64,000 nucleotides of DNA, from positions 62,001 to 126,000 of the forward strand of contig NZ_JAALCR010000021.1 of assembly GCF_011065895.1 (NCBI RefSeq), given 5' to 3'. The position numbers and the translations under genes were made by a program. Below, piece after piece: positions 32,840-42,200 of this stretch (positions within the stretch are counted from its first letter, which is position 1; every line of letters begins with the position of its first letter). This DNA comes from Paludisphaera rhizosphaerae. Its GTDB lineage: Bacteria; Planctomycetota; Planctomycetia; Isosphaerales; Isosphaeraceae. The notes beneath the pieces were generated by a model. The model saw nothing but the letters and a program-made list of their open reading frames with translations. It was not told where the DNA came from and ran no database searches.

Positions 32840-33289
32840 ATGGTTCCGGCATTGCAGGTTCTTGTCAGCGTGGTCGGGCGTGTGGCGCTCTCGGCGATCT
32901 TCCTTCTCAGTGCGGTCGGCAACAAGATCCCGAATTTCAACGGCATCGCGGAGCTGTTGGGGTCGAAGGGGATGCCCGCGCCGAAGTTCATGCTGCTGGG
33001 GGCCATCGCGTTCCTGGTGGCCGGCAGCCTGTCAGTCATCCTCGGTTACAAGACCCGGCTGGGAGCGCTTCTGCTGTTCATCTTCCTGCTGCCCACGACG
33101 TACCTGTTCCACGACTTCTGGAACCTCTCCGGGCACGAGGCGATGGAGCAGAACATCCAGTTCATGAAGAACGTGTCCATGGCCGGCGCGATGCTCTTCC
33201 TGGTCGCCAACGGCGGAGGCGCCTGGAGCCTGGACGCCCGCCGCAGGCCCTCGGTGCGGACGATGACGCTCGAGGAAGCCGCCGCCTGA
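32840..33289 (+). CDS. DoxX family membrane protein
   Basis: A 149-residue protein with four membrane helices, starting at ATG 32840 with GGAGG five bases upstream. It shows VGRVALSAIFLLSAVGNKIPNF, GAIAFLVAGSLSVILGYKTRLGALLLFIFLLPTTYLFHDFW and a final helix MAGAMLFLVANGGGAWSLD, as in DoxX/YphA-type proteins. Members associate with redox enzymes or the respiratory chain. Last gene of the MarR-pirin-DoxX run. Confidence 0.9.
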   Translation: MVPALQVLVSVVGRVALSAIFLLSAVGNKIPNFNGIAELLGSKGMPAPKFMLLGAIAFLVAGSLSVILGYKTRLGALLLFIFLLPTTYLFHDFWNLSGHEAMEQNIQFMKNVSMAGAMLFLVANGGGAWSLDARRRPSVRTMTLEEAAA

Positions 33290-33313
33290 GCGTTCCCGGC
33301 GACGGCCCCTCGG

Positions 33314-33961
33314 TCACTTGCCGCGGAGTGGGTCGTCGACCCCCGTCAGTCCAACCTGACCACTAATGATCACCCCCAGGTTCCCGGAGCCGCCGCCGCG
33401 ACGGCCTCGGGTGCTGGGGGTGTAGATCAGTTGCAGCGTGCCGGAGCCGTCGCTGCTGCTGTACTGTGCGGCGCTGTCCTTGTTGAGCGTCCAGGTGAAC
33501 TCCGTGGGACGGCCCGCCTTGTCGACCTTGCCAGGAATCGAATGCAGGTCGAGGACCATCTGCGAGCCGCTCTGGATGGCGCTCTTCGGAAGGATCAGCA
33601 CTCGTCCGACGACCGACTTGGTGGTGTCGGTCGGGACGTAGTACCCGACCTGGATGTTGCCGTGCAGGAACATCGAACTCATGCCGCCGCCGTTCATGTA
33701 GAGCATCGTCGAGAAGCCGTCGAGGCGGGCCGGCGAGGTAAGGTAGCCCCCCTGAAAGCGGGCCGAGAATTTCTGATAGCGGAGGGGGTAGACGGAGACG
33801 TCGACTTCAGACGCGGCGTCGGAGGTCGTGGTCGGCGTGAAGCTGAGCGCGGCGTTGCCCACGGCGTTGACCGCGAGCGCCAGGCGAGCCTCGAGGCCTT
33901 CGCATCGAGGGGAGAATCGCGGCAGACGGCGACGGTCGAGCGAAGGCCTGGGGCGTTCCAT
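33314..33961 (-). CDS. Hypothetical surface protein with LEPR-XLL-like N-terminus
   Basis: A 215-residue protein. Instead of a classical signal peptide it begins with a basic stretch and RFSPRCEGLEARLAL, which resembles the LEPR-XLL motif of planctomycete exported proteins; the 58120-60624 protein has a related ELERRQLLAA. The remainder is beta-rich with repeated YxPT and SGSG segments and ends in VIISGQVGLTGVDDPLRGK. No known domain. ATG 33961 gives the motif near the N-terminus. It lies just downstream of the TolC gene on the same strand and may be co-transcribed. Confidence 0.62.
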   Translation of the reverse strand: MERPRPSLDRRRLPRFSPRCEGLEARLALAVNAVGNAALSFTPTTTSDAASEVDVSVYPLRYQKFSARFQGGYLTSPARLDGFSTMLYMNGGGMSSMFLHGNIQVGYYVPTDTTKSVVGRVLILPKSAIQSGSQMVLDLHSIPGKVDKAGRPTEFTWTLNKDSAAQYSSSDGSGTLQLIYTPSTRGRRGGGSGNLGVIISGQVGLTGVDDPLRGK

Positions 33962-34007
33962 CGGCGGACGTACTCCGTGCGGGGTCTGGATCAGTCCTGG
34001 ATCTTGG

Positions 34008-35615
34008 TCAGGGGAGGACTCGCGCGCCGACGGCCGTGTCGAGGTCGAGGACCGCTCGGCGATGGCGGACGATGGAGTCGCGATAGTCTCGAACGCGTTC
34101 GTTGAAATCGCGCTGGGCGTCCAGGAACTCAACGATGTTCGATTCCCCCCCCTGCCAGCGGCGGTAGGCGGCGTCGCGGACGCGTCGAGACGAGGGGAGG
34201 ATACGGGTTTCGGCCTCGATCATCGCCAGCCGGCTCAGCTCGAACTCGTTGACGGCGTCGACGATCTCGTCCTGAACCACGCGCTCCATTTTGGCCGCCT
34301 CAAGGTGGGTCTGATCGACGTTGAGTTTGGCGCGGGCGATGTTCCCCTGGTTGCGGTTGTAGATGGGCATCGGCGCCGTCAAACCGACGGCCCACGACAT
34401 GGCGCTCTTCACGCCGCTGGGCCGGTTGTCCTGCAGCGTGTACGGCTGGTACAGCAGGAAGAAGTCCGAGAGCCGCTCCCGCTGGGCCAGGCGGACGTCG
34501 GCGTGGGCTCGCTGAAGGCCCAGACGCATGGCGATCAGGTCCGGGCGACGCTCCATCCCCATCGCGATCAACTCGTCCTGCGACATCGGGAGCGGACGAT
34601 CGTCGCGAAGCTTGTCCTTGATTCGAAGGGTCGGTGCCTGATCGCGCGGCACGTCCAGCAACTGCGCGAGCTGGCGGGTCGTACGAGCGAGCGACTGGGT
34701 GGCCTCGCGGATCTGGACCTGAGCCATTTCGTGCTGGGCGCGAAGCGCGAAGACAGGGTCCTCGGCGATCTGCTTCTTCTCGTAGAGGTCCTCGTTGATC
34801 TTCAGAAGCTGACCGATCCCCTGAAGGTACTTTCGGCTGTATTCCAGGGTGAGGTCCGCGGCGGCGACGTCGACGAACGCCGTGAAGAGGTTGTCGACCT
34901 GAAGCCGGATGGCGTCCTGGAACTGGGCCTCGACGGCGCGTTGGGCTGCTCGGGCCACCTCCTTGCGCACCTTCCGCTTGCCGTTGGCGTCAATCGGGTG
35001 GGTGATGTTGACGTCGTACTGCGTCTGTCCGCCAGGCCGGGACGATGAATAGTGCCCGTACGGGACGAGCTGGGCGTCGGCGTAGAAGATGGGGTTCGCC
35101 CAGAGGCCGGCGGTGAGAACGTCGGCCTCGGCCATCGGGATCTCGTACTTCATCGCCAGCAGCGTGAGATTCCGCTGCAGCAACGTCTGGATCGTGTCGT
35201 CCAGCGTAAGGCCGTTCTCATCGCCGATGACGACGTCGGAGCCCGGCAGGTCCAGGGCCCCATACGCCGGCACCGACGCTTCAGGAAGGGCGCGAACTCG
35301 GAAGTCCGGTCCCCCTTCCTGACGGCCTCGCGCCGACCGGGGGTTTCCCGAATCCAGCGGCGCTCGTGTCACCGACGGGCCAGCGCGGCCGCCCACGACC
35401 GGTTCTGGAGCCTCCCCGAAGGGGGAGATCCCCGACGCTCCTGGCGCCGGACCGAGCAAGCTTCTGCCCTGGGACGTCCCGGGAGGATCGGGGACGTCGA
35501 ACTGCGCGTTCTGGCCGAGGCATGTCGAAGCCATCGTCAGGCCTAACGCCGCGAGCGTCAGAACACGGACGACGGCGACCCGAGCGGGGCGGTGATTGAG
35601 GAATCCCTGGCTCAT
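34008..35615 (-). CDS. TolC family outer membrane efflux protein
   Basis: A 535-residue protein with a signal peptide (VLTLAALGLTMASTCLG) and a low-complexity linker of about 100 residues before the conserved part. The body has the two-fold TolC pattern: LTLDDTIQTLLQRNLTLLAMKYEIPMAEADVLTAGLWANP, then long helices, ELIAMGMERRPDLIAMRLGLQRAHADVRLA in the second repeat, and a final EFLDAQRDFNERVRDYRDSIVRHRRAVLDLDTAVG. TolC trimers form the outer membrane exit duct of export pumps. No inner membrane pump or adaptor is adjacent. ATG 35615 has AAGGAG upstream. Confidence 0.92.
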   Translation of the reverse strand: MSQGFLNHRPARVAVVRVLTLAALGLTMASTCLGQNAQFDVPDPPGTSQGRSLLGPAPGASGISPFGEAPEPVVGGRAGPSVTRAPLDSGNPRSARGRQEGGPDFRVRALPEASVPAYGALDLPGSDVVIGDENGLTLDDTIQTLLQRNLTLLAMKYEIPMAEADVLTAGLWANPIFYADAQLVPYGHYSSSRPGGQTQYDVNITHPIDANGKRKVRKEVARAAQRAVEAQFQDAIRLQVDNLFTAFVDVAAADLTLEYSRKYLQGIGQLLKINEDLYEKKQIAEDPVFALRAQHEMAQVQIREATQSLARTTRQLAQLLDVPRDQAPTLRIKDKLRDDRPLPMSQDELIAMGMERRPDLIAMRLGLQRAHADVRLAQRERLSDFFLLYQPYTLQDNRPSGVKSAMSWAVGLTAPMPIYNRNQGNIARAKLNVDQTHLEAAKMERVVQDEIVDAVNEFELSRLAMIEAETRILPSSRRVRDAAYRRWQGGESNIVEFLDAQRDFNERVRDYRDSIVRHRRAVLDLDTAVGARVLP

Positions 35616-35803
35616 CCTGAACGAACTCCTTGGACGGCTCCGCCGCCCACCGCATCACAGCGGATCTCCAACAGCCCGATCGGCTGCGGCACGTCGTTTC
35701 GGTTCGTTCCAGGTATCGGCCCGTCCCGGCTACCGGTTTAACGGCTTTCTCTCGGATCCGGATCTTACGCATGCAAGCTAGAACCAGCAAATCCCCCAAT
35801 TCC

Positions 35804-36652
35804 TCAGAACTTGCCCCCTCGCCCGCGACGAAGGCCAACCACTCCAAGGGCCCCGATACCGAGCATGACCCAGGTCGACGGTTCGGGAACGGCGGGGGCG
35901 TCCATCGTCGTCAGGTTGTCGATCGCGGCGTAGGTCGGAACGATCGGCCCATACGCGTTGGCCACATTGGTGGAGAAGACGAAGTTGAGGCTTCGCGACG
36001 CCCCCAGCGATGTCAGGTCGATCGTCTGCCAGGCGGTGAGGATCGCCAGCGACGTCCCGTATCGGGCCAGGTCGATCGAGACGCTCCCCAGGAGCGAGCC
36101 CGTCGCGCCGGCCGCCGAATAGCCCTGGATGGTGAGGGTCAGGTAGTCCCCCTCAGCGAACTTGGTATCGAAGCCGTTGATCCCCTGGGTGACAGCGTTG
36201 TAGACGTACTCGACGTTGGTCACGTCGAGCGACTTGATGTAGCGGCCGGCGGCGAGATCCACATAACCGAGGCTGTCGTAGATCGGATTCGGCGACGTGT
36301 ATGAGGTGACGACGGCGTAAGTGTTTCCCGCAGTGGTTTGCGCGACCGCGGAGAACTGGCCGAAGTAGGCCCCTGCCGAAGCCGTGGTCTGATTTGAGAA
36401 CGCCCAACCGCTCCAGTACGTGCCGTAGGTCGGGTCGGACGCGTAGACGTTGTTATAGAAATTGCCGTCGACGGTGTACCCGGCCGCCCCACCCATCGGC
36501 GAGGGGAGACTGGCGCTGTTGATGACGAAGCTCTCGGCGGAGCCGATCGGGACGTTCGAGTAGGTGGAGACGATGTCTCCGGCGCGGACGGCCGGGGCCG
36601 CGAGGACCAGGACGAGTATCAGCAGACGAGTCGAGGCGGGCGCGAGACGCAT
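35804..36652 (-). CDS. DUF4465 domain PEP-CTERM protein under a cobalamin riboswitch
   Basis: A 282-residue exported protein with a signal peptide (LLILVLVLAAPAVRA). The body matches DUF4465: YWSGWAFSNQTT, GNTYAVVTSY, LDVTNVEYVYNAV, FAEGDYLTLTIQGY, LTAWQTIDLTSLGASRSLNFVFST and a late PTYAAIDNL. The tail is a PEP-CTERM signal (VPEPSTWVMLGIGALGVVGL, then RRGRGG) for exosortase processing. ATG 36652 has CCAGGAG upstream. A cobalamin riboswitch lies about 145 bases before the start, so the gene should be repressed when B12 is abundant. Surface display plus B12 control suggests capture of cobalamin or related corrinoids (inference). Confidence 0.87.
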   Translation of the reverse strand: MRLAPASTRLLILVLVLAAPAVRAGDIVSTYSNVPIGSAESFVINSASLPSPMGGAAGYTVDGNFYNNVYASDPTYGTYWSGWAFSNQTTASAGAYFGQFSAVAQTTAGNTYAVVTSYTSPNPIYDSLGYVDLAAGRYIKSLDVTNVEYVYNAVTQGINGFDTKFAEGDYLTLTIQGYSAAGATGSLLGSVSIDLARYGTSLAILTAWQTIDLTSLGASRSLNFVFSTNVANAYGPIVPTYAAIDNLTTMDAPAVPEPSTWVMLGIGALGVVGLRRGRGGKF

Positions 36653-36659
36653 GGGTGGG

Positions 36660-36690
36660 ACTCCTGGAGACGAGGCGCGCGGAGCGAGCC
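36660..36690 (-). promoter_or_regulatory. GC-rich hairpin next to the DUF4465 ribosome site
   Basis: On the transcript, GCGCGGGCTCGCTCCGCGC folds into a hairpin just before CCAGGAG and the start codon. It is placed so that the riboswitch could control translation through it. A further hairpin, GGATGCT...AGCATCC, lies between it and the riboswitch. Confidence 0.4.
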
Positions 36691-36796
36691 CGCGCGGGGA
36701 TGGGGGTCGTCAGTTTCCGGTGAGTCGCTGTGAGCAGATCGCCTGCGTTCGCGCTCGCCCGGATGCTCGCGGCCGAAGCATCCCAAGCAAAAGAAT

Positions 36797-36940
36797 CTCG
36801 ACGGGCAGGTCTTCTGGCTCACGGCCTCGCATCGAGCGGCCTTCCCACCTTGCGGCAGTGGCTCTGCGGCTCGTGCTTGCGACCGTTTACAGCGGCGGCC
36901 CCGCGCCGGAATTTCACCGGCTTCCCTATTCTTCCCATTG
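36797..36940 (-). ncRNA. Cobalamin (B12) riboswitch
   Basis: Read on the minus strand, the sequence shows the conserved core in order: GGGAAGCCGGTGAAATTCC, GGCCGCCGCTGTAAAC (the CCGC-CTGT element), GAGCCACTGCCGC, AAGGTGGGAAGGCC, and the highly conserved GAGCCAGAAGACCTGCC near the 3' end. Those elements are diagnostic of the adenosylcobalamin riboswitch family. It lies in the 5' leader of the DUF4465 PEP-CTERM gene, about 145 bases upstream of its ATG. No other B12 gene is nearby. Confidence 0.95.
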
Positions 36941-36960
36941 ATCAGAGTCGAACTCGCCGA

Positions 36961-37864
36961 CTCCTGGGACGCCCGTCGAGGCGATCGATTAGAACACCGT
37001 CGCGAGCGGGGAGTCAAGCGACCGCGCGCCAGGGACGACTTGCGTCCCACGACATGAACCACGCAACCACTTAATTCGATTCCCGGTCACCCGACCAAGG
37101 AAGGCGGGTTTGACGAGTGAGATTCCTGGCAGCCAGGACAAAGAAGGCACTTTGTGAGTAAGTTCATTCGTAGAGGGAACCAGCGCACGCGGACTCTTTG
37201 ACATCTCGGTTGGATCGTGAGAAGGGCCGATCGCGAGGCCGCCACTGCCGCCTCGGCGAGCCCGCCGACACAGCATTCATCCACGCAGTTAATCACCGAC
37301 CTGATGTTCTCGGCCGACTGAGTTGGTTGGGGCGATCTGCGTTTTGGATGCTCGTCACACGGCACCACCGAAGAAAGGGGGACCTGGGGGTCACAACCGC
37401 ACATGCATGCATTTCGATTGATATTGGTAGCGTTGAGCGAGAAGTGCTCAGGATTTCCAGCGATTGCGCGCAAACGAAGCCGTTGGGTTTTCAGACGCAA
37501 CAACGGTAGCTGTATTGATTTGCAATCAGGACCGGGTTGTGCTTCGAGCGCAAACGAACCCATCGTCGGGGGCCTCGACGATCACGCTTCAGGAAGCATG
37601 ACAGGGGCGAGGCCGCTGTCTGGGACCCGCCGCGGTCCCTGGTCGGCGGCCACGTTGAAGAGCGAACAAGGAGTGGTGTCCGGGAATCTCATCCGCCACC
37701 CAGAGTCTCGCGCGGCCGGACTCTCGGCCGCGAGACGATTGGACTTGAGCCCTTTTTCGAGGTCTGCTAGGTTTCGCCTCGATTGATCGCGGCCGGCGCG
37801 TCGGCGTCGCCGTTCGGTCGGCTCGCCGTCGGATCCGCCCCAATCGGCAAGGAGGCCTCGTGGC
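36961..37864. other. About 900 bases without a recognisable gene
   Basis: The base composition is less GC-rich than around it. Several open frames exist on both strands, but their translations are rich in Cys, Arg and Ser without domain-like patterns, and none has a convincing ribosome site. A hairpin (GTCTCGCG... with CGGCCGCGAGAC) lies near 37705-37737. The region probably holds the upstream promoters of the riboswitch transcript and of the 37865 gene, and may include decayed sequence. Confidence 0.4.
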
Positions 37865-39181
37865 ATGGATCGCCGCACCGCGCTGAAGCTGACGTCGCTG
37901 CTAGGCGGCCTCGTCCCATCGAAGCTCCTCGCCCAGGAAGGGACCAAGGCCGCCCGCTCGCGGCCCAAGGAAGACGTCGGATTTCGCCCCGCGGGTTCGA
38001 CCGCGAAGGCGGCTGAGTCCGAGGCCGATCCCCAACCGGCCCGTGAATCCGCCATGGACCCGGACGCCCAACCGCCGGCGGGGTTCGTCAACGAACCTGG
38101 GTTCCAGTGGCGGCGCTTCCCGATCGGCCGTTACACCCAGGCGGCCGCCGACCAAAAGACCCCGCAGAAGGCCATTATCGACTGGGTCTTCCGCCGCACG
38201 GGAACGGCCGACTGGCACGGCGACAAGACGGCCGTACTGACCGCCAGCAAGACCGAATTGCGGGCGTACAACAGCCCCGAGGTCCTCGACCAGGTGGAGT
38301 CGGTCGTCGAGCGCTTCACCGACTCGATGGAGGACGTCCTCTCGCTGCATATCCAGGTCGTCGCGGCCGTCGACACCCGTTGGCGGCACACCGTCTACTG
38401 GCGGCTCAAGCCGGTCGGCGGCGGCCCTCAGGGCCAGCAAATCTGGACGCTCCGACTGGACGACGCGGCTCTGGTGCTCGCTCAGATGCAGAACCAGCAG
38501 GGGTTCCGACGGCTCGTCGATCAGACCGTGGAGGTCGTCAACGGCCAGACCCTCACCGTGCGGACATTCGAGCCCCGAACCTACTCCGGCGGCATCCAGC
38601 GCGAGAGCGCCGCGGGGACCGGCTATCAGCCCCGCGCCGACAAGCTGGAAGAATCGATCATCCTGCGGCTCTCCCCCTTGCTCTCTTACGAAGGGGATTC
38701 CGTGGATGCGGCGGCCGAGCTTTCGGTCAACTCGGTCCAGGCGTTCCAGCGGACCAAGATCATCGCCCCCCGCGAGGTCGGCCCCAGCGAGATGTCCATC
38801 GACGTCCCCATCGCCTACCAGACGCGGCTCGACCAGACGATCAAGGGGTGGCCGCTGGGCCAGACGCTTCTGATCAGCGGCGGGATCCACCCGGGTGTAA
38901 TCGACAAGAAGGGAGGATGGCTGGGGACCCCGCTGGGAGCCCCCACCAGCACGGAAGTCCTCGTCTTCCTGGACATCGAGGTCGCCAGCCGGGCTCGAGG
39001 CCGAGACGGCGGGGCCGAGATCGCCCGCAAGCCGGAAGACGCTAGCCGCGAAGGCACCCGCTCCTCGGCCGCCATCGAGGAAGCCGAACCCGAACCGGAG
39101 CCCGAACCGTCGCGAACGCGAGCCCGCAAACCGGGTGGGCGAGCCGTCCGCGGCCCCGACATCGACTCGGAGGACCCTTGA
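37865..39181 (+). CDS. Exported hypothetical protein, secretin-like repeats possible
   Basis: A 438-residue protein starting at ATG 37865. Its N-terminus, [24 protein letters not shown], looks like a short Tat-type signal. After a charged linker the body has alternating strands: [58 protein letters not shown], and a late [15 protein letters not shown] ... [12 protein letters not shown]. The 'vleqVe.vv.rf..s..v.l.iqvvav' and 'G.tlliSGgi' patterns recall secretin (GspD/PilQ) modules, but a full secretin barrel is not obvious. The C-terminus is Glu/Pro-rich then basic. Function unknown. Confidence 0.62.
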   Translation: MDRRTALKLTSLLGGLVPSKLLAQEGTKAARSRPKEDVGFRPAGSTAKAAESEADPQPARESAMDPDAQPPAGFVNEPGFQWRRFPIGRYTQAAADQKTPQKAIIDWVFRRTGTADWHGDKTAVLTASKTELRAYNSPEVLDQVESVVERFTDSMEDVLSLHIQVVAAVDTRWRHTVYWRLKPVGGGPQGQQIWTLRLDDAALVLAQMQNQQGFRRLVDQTVEVVNGQTLTVRTFEPRTYSGGIQRESAAGTGYQPRADKLEESIILRLSPLLSYEGDSVDAAAELSVNSVQAFQRTKIIAPREVGPSEMSIDVPIAYQTRLDQTIKGWPLGQTLLISGGIHPGVIDKKGGWLGTPLGAPTSTEVLVFLDIEVASRARGRDGGAEIARKPEDASREGTRSSAAIEEAEPEPEPEPSRTRARKPGGRAVRGPDIDSEDP

Positions 39182-39356
39182 TCGCCGGGGGCCCGATTCT
39201 CAGCCTCACTTGAGTGAGTTCCAAGCCCAGCGTATCATGGCGCGCTGGATGATCATCCGACGAATGATCCGCGGCGGAGGCCCCTCACGGGCCGGCGGGA
39301 GGCGAGGATCGCCCCTGACTCGTCCGCGGCGGCATCGACATCAGGAGGTTCGCATC

Positions 39357-40253
39357 GTGACGCTCGATACCGCTTCCGTCTCGTCCCGCGCCCACGTCAG
39401 CCAGCTTCAGGCCGGCGAGGCGAACGCCCCCGTCGGCCCCAGCTTCCCGATCGACGACGAGCGTCGGGAGTGGCTGCTGAACAACCTCGGCGAGGCCACC
39501 TGCCGCAAAATCGGCGTCTACCGCATCCCTCCCGATTTCGTCCTCTCCGTCGTCATCCCCGTCTACAACGAACGCAAAACCATCCACGAAATCCTCCGCC
39601 GCGTCCGCGCCGTTCCCATCCGCAAGCAGATCATCCTCGTCGACGACTGCTCCAAGGACGGCACCGCCGACATCCTCCGCGATCTCGCCAAAACCGACGA
39701 CGACCTCACCGTCGCCTTCCACGAGGTCAACCAGGGCAAAGGCGCCGCCCTCCGAACCGGCTTCAAACACGCCACCGGCGACGTCGTCATCGTCCAGGAC
39801 GCCGACCTCGAATACGAACCCGAGCAGTTCCCCGAACTCCTCCAGCCCATCCTCGAAGGCAAGGCCGACGTCGTCTTCGGCTCCCGGTTCGTCGGCGAAA
39901 CCCACCGCGTCCTCTACTTCTGGCACTCCGTCGGCAACCGCGTCCTGACCATCCTCTCCAACATGTTCACCAACCTGAACCTCACCGACATGGAGGTCTG
40001 CTACAAGCTCTTCAAACGCGAAATCATCCAGAGCATCCCCCTGAAGAGCAACCGCTTCGGCTTCGAGCCCGAAGTCACCGCCAAGGTCGCCCGCTACCAA
40101 ATCAAAGACGAAAACGGCGGCACCCGCGCCTGCCGAATCTACGAAATCCCCGTCTCCTACCACGGCCGTACCTACCGCGAAGGCAAGAAAATCGGCGTCA
40201 AAGACGGCTTCCAGGCCCTCTACTGCATCGTCCGGTTCGCCTTCGGAGACTAA
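39357..40253 (+). CDS. GT2 family glycosyltransferase (DPM1/polyprenyl-phosphate type), copy 1
   Basis: A 298-residue enzyme starting at GTG 39357 with AGGAGG eight bases upstream. The nucleotide-sugar site is clear: [39 protein letters not shown], and the DxD-like metal motif in [38 protein letters not shown] and [22 protein letters not shown] match dolichol/polyprenyl-phosphate mannosyl- or glucosyltransferases. Codon choice (many AAA and GAA, C-ending) differs from the AAG/GAG-rich neighbours, hinting at transfer. Bases 39452-40255 are repeated, apparently without change, at 41399-42202. Confidence 0.9.
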   Translation: MTLDTASVSSRAHVSQLQAGEANAPVGPSFPIDDERREWLLNNLGEATCRKIGVYRIPPDFVLSVVIPVYNERKTIHEILRRVRAVPIRKQIILVDDCSKDGTADILRDLAKTDDDLTVAFHEVNQGKGAALRTGFKHATGDVVIVQDADLEYEPEQFPELLQPILEGKADVVFGSRFVGETHRVLYFWHSVGNRVLTILSNMFTNLNLTDMEVCYKLFKREIIQSIPLKSNRFGFEPEVTAKVARYQIKDENGGTRACRIYEIPVSYHGRTYREGKKIGVKDGFQALYCIVRFAFGD

Positions 40254-40255
40254 AC
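39452..40255 (+). repeat. 804-bp direct duplication, copy 1
   Basis: The sequence from CGACGACGAGCGTCGGGAG to GGAGACTAAAC is repeated at 41399-42202 in the same orientation, offset by 1947 bases. Translations are identical in all frames compared. No terminal inverted repeats or target duplications are visible at the borders. Confidence 0.93.
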
Positions 40256-40276
40256 CAGCACCCGAGCGAGGCCCGC

Positions 40277-41095
40277 ATGACCACGACCGGACGACTCCTG
40301 GCGGCGGCCCTCCTCACGCTGCTGGCCTCTCCCGATTCGCGAGGCCAACAGCCACCCAAGGAGCCGCCCGCCGAGTCGAAACCCGATCAGGCGAAGGCTC
40401 GACGACCGGTCCGCTCCAGCCGCCCCGGCATGTACAAGGGGCGGCGGATCGCCGACGTCATGTCATGGCAGGGCGCTGAGTGGCTCTTCCGCGAGACTCG
40501 CGTGGAAGAGGAACAGCCCGAGGCCATGCTCGACGCCCTGAAGATCGAGCCCGGAATGACCGTCGCCGACGTCGGGGCCGGTGCGGGCTATCACACAGTC
40601 CGCCTCGCCCGTCGCGTGGGTGAGAAGGGCTTGGTGCTGGCGACCGACGTCCAGCGCGAGATGATCGACATGCTCAAGGACAACGTGCGCGACGCCGGCG
40701 CACGCAACGTCCGCCCCCTGCTCTGCACCCAGCGCGACACCAAGCTCCCCGCCGGCGAGGTCGACCTCATTCTGATGGTCGACGTCTACCACGAGTGCAC
40801 CAACCCCGAGACCCTCCTCGACGGCCTGCTCGCCGCGCTCAAGCCGGGGGGCCGTCTGGTCCTCGTCGAGTTCCGCGGCGAGGACCCCCAGGTGCCGATC
40901 AAGCCCGAGCACAAGATGACCCTGGAACAGGCGCGTCTCGAAGTCGAGCCTCGCGGGTTCGCCTTCAAGACCTCGCACGAGTTCCTGCCCTGGCAACACG
41001 TCATCGTGTTCGAGAAACCCCTCACTTCGGACGCTCCTGCCAGACCGACCCCTCCTCAGCCAAGCGGATCGCCCGGCGGTGATCCCAAGCCTTGA
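40277..41095 (+). CDS. Exported SAM-dependent methyltransferase-like protein
   Basis: A 272-residue protein starting at ATG 40277, 23 bases after the glycosyltransferase stop. The N-terminus is a signal peptide (RLLAAALLTLLASPDSRG, then QQPP). The rest is a class I methyltransferase fold: motif I VADVGAGAGYHTVRLAR, motif II LATDVQREMIDML, motif IV VDLILMVDVYHE, then LKPGGRLVLVEFRGEDP and a final HEFLPWQHVIVFEK. A methyltransferase with an export signal is odd, because SAM is cytoplasmic; the family recurs in planctomycetes and its substrate is unknown. The C-terminal 25 residues are Pro/Ser-rich. Confidence 0.82.
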   Translation: MTTTGRLLAAALLTLLASPDSRGQQPPKEPPAESKPDQAKARRPVRSSRPGMYKGRRIADVMSWQGAEWLFRETRVEEEQPEAMLDALKIEPGMTVADVGAGAGYHTVRLARRVGEKGLVLATDVQREMIDMLKDNVRDAGARNVRPLLCTQRDTKLPAGEVDLILMVDVYHECTNPETLLDGLLAALKPGGRLVLVEFRGEDPQVPIKPEHKMTLEQARLEVEPRGFAFKTSHEFLPWQHVIVFEKPLTSDAPARPTPPQPSGSPGGDPKP

Positions 41096-41309
41096 AGTCG
41101 GCCGACCGCACGGCCCCAGCCTCCACTCCTCGATCCCGGCACACCCGACGCCATCGCGTGAAAACCGCCGGTTTTGATCTCTCTCGGTCGCAACCACGAC
41201 CTACGGTTTTCCTGGAGACCAATTCACGTCCACGCCATCCGGCCGCTCTGGAGATGGACCTGCCGCCGTGGCGAGGATGTGATTCATAGTCACCTGGAGA
41301 TCGCCCATC

Positions 41310-42200
41310 GTGCCGCCAGCGTCAAGTTCGCCGAAATCGTCCTGTTCGCCAAAGTCCCATTTCGGCTGTATTCCCGAAGCCGAGAAATTGGCAAGAGGCG
41401 ACGACGAGCGTCGGGAGTGGCTGCTGAACAACCTCGGCGAGGCCACCTGCCGCAAAATCGGCGTCTACCGCATCCCTCCCGATTTCGTCCTCTCCGTCGT
41501 CATCCCCGTCTACAACGAACGCAAAACCATCCACGAAATCCTCCGCCGCGTCCGCGCCGTTCCCATCCGCAAGCAGATCATCCTCGTCGACGACTGCTCC
41601 AAGGACGGCACCGCCGACATCCTCCGCGATCTCGCCAAAACCGACGACGACCTCACCGTCGCCTTCCACGAGGTCAACCAGGGCAAAGGCGCCGCCCTCC
41701 GAACCGGCTTCAAACACGCCACCGGCGACGTCGTCATCGTCCAGGACGCCGACCTCGAATACGAACCCGAGCAGTTCCCCGAACTCCTCCAGCCCATCCT
41801 CGAAGGCAAGGCCGACGTCGTCTTCGGCTCCCGGTTCGTCGGCGAAACCCACCGCGTCCTCTACTTCTGGCACTCCGTCGGCAACCGCGTCCTGACCATC
41901 CTCTCCAACATGTTCACCAACCTGAACCTCACCGACATGGAGGTCTGCTACAAGCTCTTCAAACGCGAAATCATCCAGAGCATCCCCCTGAAGAGCAACC
42001 GCTTCGGCTTCGAGCCCGAAGTCACCGCCAAGGTCGCCCGCTACCAAATCAAAGACGAAAACGGCGGCACCCGCGCCTGCCGAATCTACGAAATCCCCGT
42101 CTCCTACCACGGCCGTACCTACCGCGAAGGCAAGAAAATCGGCGTCAAAGACGGCTTCCAGGCCCTCTACTGCATCGTCCGGTTCGCCTTCGGAGACTAA
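41310..42200 (+). CDS. GT2 family glycosyltransferase, copy 2 with replaced N-terminus
   Basis: A 296-residue frame whose last 267 residues equal copy 1 (39357-40253), including the DDCSKDG and DADLEYEPE motifs. The first about 30 residues are unrelated and low in hydrophobic pattern; they come from unique sequence before the duplication border at 41399. GTG 41310 has GGAG about ten bases upstream, but this site may be chance. All conserved catalytic elements are inside the shared part, so the copy could be active if translated; it could also be a silent duplicate lacking the native promoter. Confidence 0.72.
   Translation: MPPASSSPKSSCSPKSHFGCIPEAEKLARGDDERREWLLNNLGEATCRKIGVYRIPPDFVLSVVIPVYNERKTIHEILRRVRAVPIRKQIILVDDCSKDGTADILRDLAKTDDDLTVAFHEVNQGKGAALRTGFKHATGDVVIVQDADLEYEPEQFPELLQPILEGKADVVFGSRFVGETHRVLYFWHSVGNRVLTILSNMFTNLNLTDMEVCYKLFKREIIQSIPLKSNRFGFEPEVTAKVARYQIKDENGGTRACRIYEIPVSYHGRTYREGKKIGVKDGFQALYCIVRFAFGD

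Noticed and set aside
34008-36652. A complete B12 import operon
   Set aside because: Only a TolC-family protein and the DUF4465 protein are present; no BtuB, BtuC, BtuD or BtuF-like gene was seen.
37087-37563. 158-residue minus-strand gene in the gap after the riboswitch
   Set aside because: Composition is unlike the neighbours' proteins (many Cys, Arg, Pro), no ribosome site and no recognisable pattern.
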